A stretch of 64,000 bases of DNA from Anomaloglossus baeobatrachus (Eukaryota; Chordata; Amphibia; Anura; Aromobatidae), in NCBI RefSeq assembly GCF_048569485.1, contig NC_134355.1, positions 557,344,642 to 557,408,641 of the forward strand, written 5' to 3'. Made by a program: the position numbers and the translations under genes. Below the pieces are notes generated by a model. It was not told where the DNA came from. It was given only the letters and a program-made list of their open reading frames with translations, and searched no databases. This document shows, in pieces, positions 60,111 to 64,000 of this stretch; position 1 is the stretch's first letter, and each line of letters opens with the position of its first letter.

Positions 60111-60912
60111 GGCGCGGTAGTCCCGGACCCACACGCACGCCGCAGTCGCTGCAGCGTCTGTGCCCAAGGTGCTTTATGCGCCGTCCCAACGGGGACACAG
60201 AGCACCTGGAATATGCGGTACTAGGCAGAAGCCGGAGACTAGAGTGTAAGCGCAGCCGGCCACAAGCGCGGTCCCGGCGCACTAACACGCCCAGCAGTGC
60301 TGCAGCGTGTACGACACAAGCGCGCCATGCGCAGTCCCCAAGGGGACACAGAGTACCTCGCAGTAGCAGGGCCATGTCCCTGACGATACCCAGCTCCTGT
60401 CCAGCAGATTCCCAGGGGCTGCGGAGGGAGCACGGTCCCAGTGTCTGGAGACCGATTATGGATCCCACTTCACCCAGAGCCCTGCAGGGATGGGGAAGGA
60501 AAACAGCATGTGGGCTCCAGCCTCCGTACCCGCAATGGGTACCTCAACCTTAACAACACCGCCGACCAGAGTGGGGTGAGAAGGGAGCATGCTGGGGGCC
60601 CTATATGGGCCCACTTTTCTTCCATCCGAAATAGTCAGCAGCTGCTGCTGACTAAGTTGTGGAGCTATGCTTGCATGTGTGCCTCCTTCGCACAAAGCTT
60701 AAAAACTGAGGAGCCCGTGATGCACGGGAGGGTGTATAGCAGAGGGGAGGGGCTTTACACTTTTAAGTGTAATACTTTGTGTGTCCTCCGGAGGCAGTAG
60801 CTATACACCCAATTGTCTGGGTCTCCCAATGGAGCGACAAAGAAATATTAAATCTCATACCACAAAAACAAGCCCTTACATGACTCAGTCGGTAGAAAAA
60901 CAGATTGTGTAT

Positions 60913-61432
60913 GCTGCATGTGTCTGAAATGTAAGCGGTGTATAAGCTGCATGTGTCTGAAATGTAAGCGGTGTGTAAGCTGCATGTGTCTGAAATGTGA
61001 GCGGTGTGAGTATGCTGCATGTATCTGAAATGTAAGCAATATGAGTGTGCTGCATGTGACTGGAATCTGGGCGGTGAGTGTGAGCTGCATGTATCTGAAA
61101 TGTTAGCGGTGTGAGTGTACTGCATGTGTCTGGAATCTTAGCGGTGTGTGCGTGCTGCATGTATCTGAAATGTGAGCGGTGTGAGTGTGCTGCATGTATC
61201 TGAAATGTGAGCGGTGTGAGTGTGCTGCATGTATCTGAAATTAAGCAGTGTGAGTGTGCTGCATGTGTCTGGAATGTGAGCCGTGTGAGTGTGCTGCATG
61301 TGTCTGGAATGTGAGCCATGTGTGCTGCGTGTGTCTGGCATGTGAGTGGTGAGTGTGTGTGCTACTTGTGTCTGATGTGGGAGCAATGTGTGTGTGTGCT
61401 GGTGTCTGACATGTGGGTGGCATGTTATTGTA
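60913..61432. repeat. Minisatellite of about 36-bp units
   Basis: About 14 imperfect copies of GTGTGAGTGTGCTGCATGT plus (A/G)TCTGAAATGTGAGCG. Units vary between 33 and 37 bp. The long minus-strand histidine/threonine-rich frames are produced by the repeat period. Confidence 0.9.
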
Positions 61433-63716
61433 GGAACCAAACTCCATCAAAGCCTCAGGAAATATTCTATGTAGATGTCATCTTTTACAATCAATAAAAG
61501 ATGAACTGCACAAGTATCAAACTTAGAAATTGCTATACATGTGTGTCGTAAATTATCTATTGCATGTGAATACTACCTTATCCACGTCATTGTAGATCCT
61601 GCATAATTCGTCAAGTGAGCATGTCTCAAGACACCCAACCACATTATAGAGGGTGAGATCAGGGTTAGGCCAGGTTATTTCAGACTTTGGAGTTTGGACT
61701 ACCATAAATTCCACCTGAAGCGTTAGGCGATATTCTTTTGGAGGCGATCTTCTTTTGGAGGTGATCTCATGTCAATGCAGATGAAGGAAGCAAAAGAATC
61801 TTAAATGATGACATCACAACGTTTCATTGCCTGATCCAATCAATCAGTTCAATTTATTCTCAGCAGCATGAAAGGAAAAAAAACAATCTTCCATGATTCT
61901 TCAAAGGGAAAGAGGGGGATGCGTATGGCAGGATACTTCTCAATCTACTGCCAAAAAAGCCAGTTGGTGATGGCTTCTCAGGTAGGATAGATGAAGAAAG
62001 AGCTTAACATCAAGGAAGTCTGACACTTTATGTGCAAAATCCATCCTCTCTCCCTGTCTGTGCCACAAAAGTTACTCTCTTCACCTGAGCTTCCCCTCCA
62101 GTTTGCCAGCAGGCATAAAAAAAGAAAAGTCATATAAGATGTCATCCAAAATATAGGGTTTATGGTGTATAAATAAGATTGTAATGGGAAAATGGATATT
62201 TGGCTACAAGACCAGTCGTTTTTTAACACTGATTTAGGGGTCATAGGAGTTTTCCTCAATTGCTTGTAAAATAAACAGCATGTCCTGCTACAACCTATCC
62301 ACACATTAGGAGATAACGTGAGATCATTGGGGCTCCGACTGCAGGTACCCCAAGAGATCTAGAGAACCCGGGCTCTAGGTAGTGGAAGTGTGCATGCTTG
62401 AGCTCCGCTCCATTCATGGTCTATGGGATTGCCAGAAATAGTGTGGAATGGAGGTAAAGCATGCACACTTCCACTCCACTCAAAACTAGGTACTCGGGAT
62501 CTCTGGGGGTCTCTGCGGTTGCAGCCATAGTGATCTCCTATTCTATGGATAGGAGATAAAGCAACATCTTGGAAATAACCCTTTACCTGTCCAGTAAGCT
62601 ACTGCTTAATGTTATATTAATTATATGAATTAATTATAATTAATTATATAAATTATTAATTATAATTATTATTTACTTGGTAAAGCAGGGTGACTGCCAT
62701 TACAATGCCCAGGGCTGAATACTTTTTTTTAATTTATTTATTTAATTCAGTGAAGAATGCTGGCGTAATCTTAGAGAGGGCCCGGTCACCTCTCCATGTC
62801 TATAATAGGAAATACATGGATTCTAAATGTAAAACCAAGACTGAAGAATCTTTTCCTAAACTGTGAAGGGACATGTTCCTATGACCTAAGGCATGATAGT
62901 GCCCAGAGTAACAAGACACCACAGAGTTCTAAGAAAAGATGCTCCAGTAATGTTAAGTCACTGGGAATGCAAGTATTTCCTAAAGGCACTGTACTACACC
63001 CAACTAAAGGATAAAGCTGTTTTTTATGCAGAGCTCCATATTAAGTGCACTAAAGAAAAAAAAAAATACAATTTTAACTGCTTGCAGCCTCTACTAGAAG
63101 TGTCAGCTGGGCCAATCCAATCATCCATACTGCACTCCTATGTTGTCCAGGGTAAAAGGCGTGGACACAAGTTCCCGCTTCCAGAAAGGTTTTGGGTGCC
63201 ACCTATGGTGCCCACACTGATCTGAGCGTTATCAGTTATCCAGTAGAAAAAAGGTAGCTTGTTTAGACACCTCTAGATACCCTTTAATATTACGGGATTG
63301 TCCACTACTCGGATAACCACTTATCAATAATTACATTTCCCTCTTATAAAATAACACTTATACACACCTCCGGTGCTATTCCAGCAGTATCTGCGCTGCC
63401 TCTCTAGGAGCTTGCGTGATCCCTGCCGGCTGCTTCACTGCCCCCTCCTTCGGATAAAGTGAGAGCTGCGGCTTCTCTCTCACTATGCACCTTTTGTTTG
63501 TTCTCTCATTTGAGCTGTTTAGCAATGGAGCCGTTTAGTCTTGAAAAAGTAAAAGTCACATTACACAGTTGTGTGGATGTTCTGTTGGCTACCAGGGGAT
63601 GTATGCAGGATTATGTATAAATCTCTTATTTCTTTATATTTAAACATTAGTAAGTATAAGAGCAGGTTTTTTTTAATCTAGTGTAGAGCAAAAAATTGTA
63701 GTAACCAGACATGAGA
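61433..63716. other. Intergenic DNA, no gene recognised
   Basis: Mostly AT-rich unique-looking DNA. It includes an inverted pair near 62380-62480 (AGTGTGCATGCTT and complement), an AT palindrome at 62616-62672 (TTAATTATAATTAATTA type), and near 63294 a GGGATTGTCCACTACTCGG MITE end. Short open frames show no domain. Splice-bounded exons of known genes were looked for by eye and not found. Confidence 0.4.
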
Positions 63717-64000
63717 ATTAAAGGGAACCTGTCACAAACCTTTGGGCACAGAAAAAAATTACATTACATCTCAGTGATCTAAAATCCATTTCTGGCCAGC
63801 AAATTTTATATATTTTCTTACTGTCCTACCCAGCAATATAGCCGATTTGGAGACCCTATAGTTCCCTACAAGGTTGTTGTTTTTTTTTTTTGTTTTTTTT
63901 AATTAATTTTAAGACTAAACCAATATACAGAATTATAGCTATTTTATTAATATTGCAATTTTGTTTTACTTAAATGCATGTATTTATGGCCAAAAATAAT
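63717..64000. mobile_element. Partial MITE of the AGGGAACCTGTCAC type
   Basis: TTAAAGGGAACCTGTCACAA starts at about 63718 after TTAA-like flank, the same end as the element at 5600-6162. The rest runs to the window edge, so the other end is not seen. Confidence 0.4.

Larger units (their letters stand above)
55092..60843 (-). mobile_element. DIRS1-like retrotransposon, copy 3, strongly decayed
   Basis: About 5.75 kb, minus strand, same subfamily as copy 2: inverted terminal repeats (about 55138-55275 and 60700-60838) share GGGAGACCCAGACAATTGGG. Internal complementary region at 55427-55525. RT (GFLASIDIRDAYLHVPIVPE), RNase H (YINHQGG) and recombinase remnants are visible in many short pieces, so it has well over ten breaks. 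An older fossil than copies 1 and 2. CpG-rich opposed blocks at 59.4-60.3 kb (GACTGGCAGG(C/T)... repeated) belong to its 5' region. Confidence 0.85.

Noticed and set aside
60885-61440. Minus-strand histidine/threonine-rich frames as repeat proteins
   Set aside because: They arise from the minisatellite period of about 36 bp; no start context, splice sites or neighbours support a gene.

Overview
The window reads as nuclear DNA of an amphibian, most likely a frog with a large, repeat-rich genome. The evidence is a vertebrate gene with GT-AG introns, polyA-type LINE tails, three DIRS retrotransposons, and many interspersed repeats that I recognise from memory as typical of frogs. Apart from one host gene, essentially everything identified is transposable or tandem-repeat DNA.

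Host gene (about 2.85-8.4 kb, minus strand): a complete four-exon POLR2D gene (RNA polymerase II subunit RPB4). The spliced product is 142 residues, the same length as I recall for the human protein. Phases match at every junction. A GC-rich 5' end carries GC-box, ETS-like and CRE-like sites. Its introns hold a Harbinger-like MITE, a TTAA-flanked palindromic MITE, an (AC)n run and a 7 x 36-bp minisatellite.

0-2.9 kb: the 3' end of a CR1-like LINE split by a TA-flanked MITE, then unassigned DNA. 8.6-20.5 kb: a run of non-autonomous DNA transposons. These include an element with 2.3 copies of a nearly identical 1.05-kb tandem unit, long-inverted-repeat elements, a diverged tandem pair at 17.3-18.4 kb, and purine-rich low-complexity DNA.

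20.5-46.4 kb: one nested stack. A 5'-truncated L1/Tx1-like LINE with a 16-bp (15/16) target duplication is split by a DIRS element (20.58-26.38 kb), a second DIRS element (26.96-32.98 kb), a TTAA-flanked piggyBac-like element (33.38-45.53 kb) and a TA-flanked Tigger-like MITE (45.63-46.37 kb). The piggyBac-like element is itself split by a TTA-flanked Harbinger-like element. That one holds a fold-back insertion and a young Ty3/gypsy LTR retrotransposon (36.56-44.65 kb).

46.4-54.4 kb: a GATTAGATACA-type minisatellite, four MITEs abutting end to end, a Tc1 transposon with two in-frame stops nested in a small inverted-repeat element, and a 330-bp fold-back. 55.1-60.8 kb: a third, strongly decayed DIRS element. 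60.9-61.4 kb: another minisatellite of about 36 bp. 61.4-64 kb: no recognisable gene, with pieces of known MITE types near the end.

Coordinates of repeat ends come from reading terminal repeats by eye; family names are from memory of family hallmarks, not from a search.
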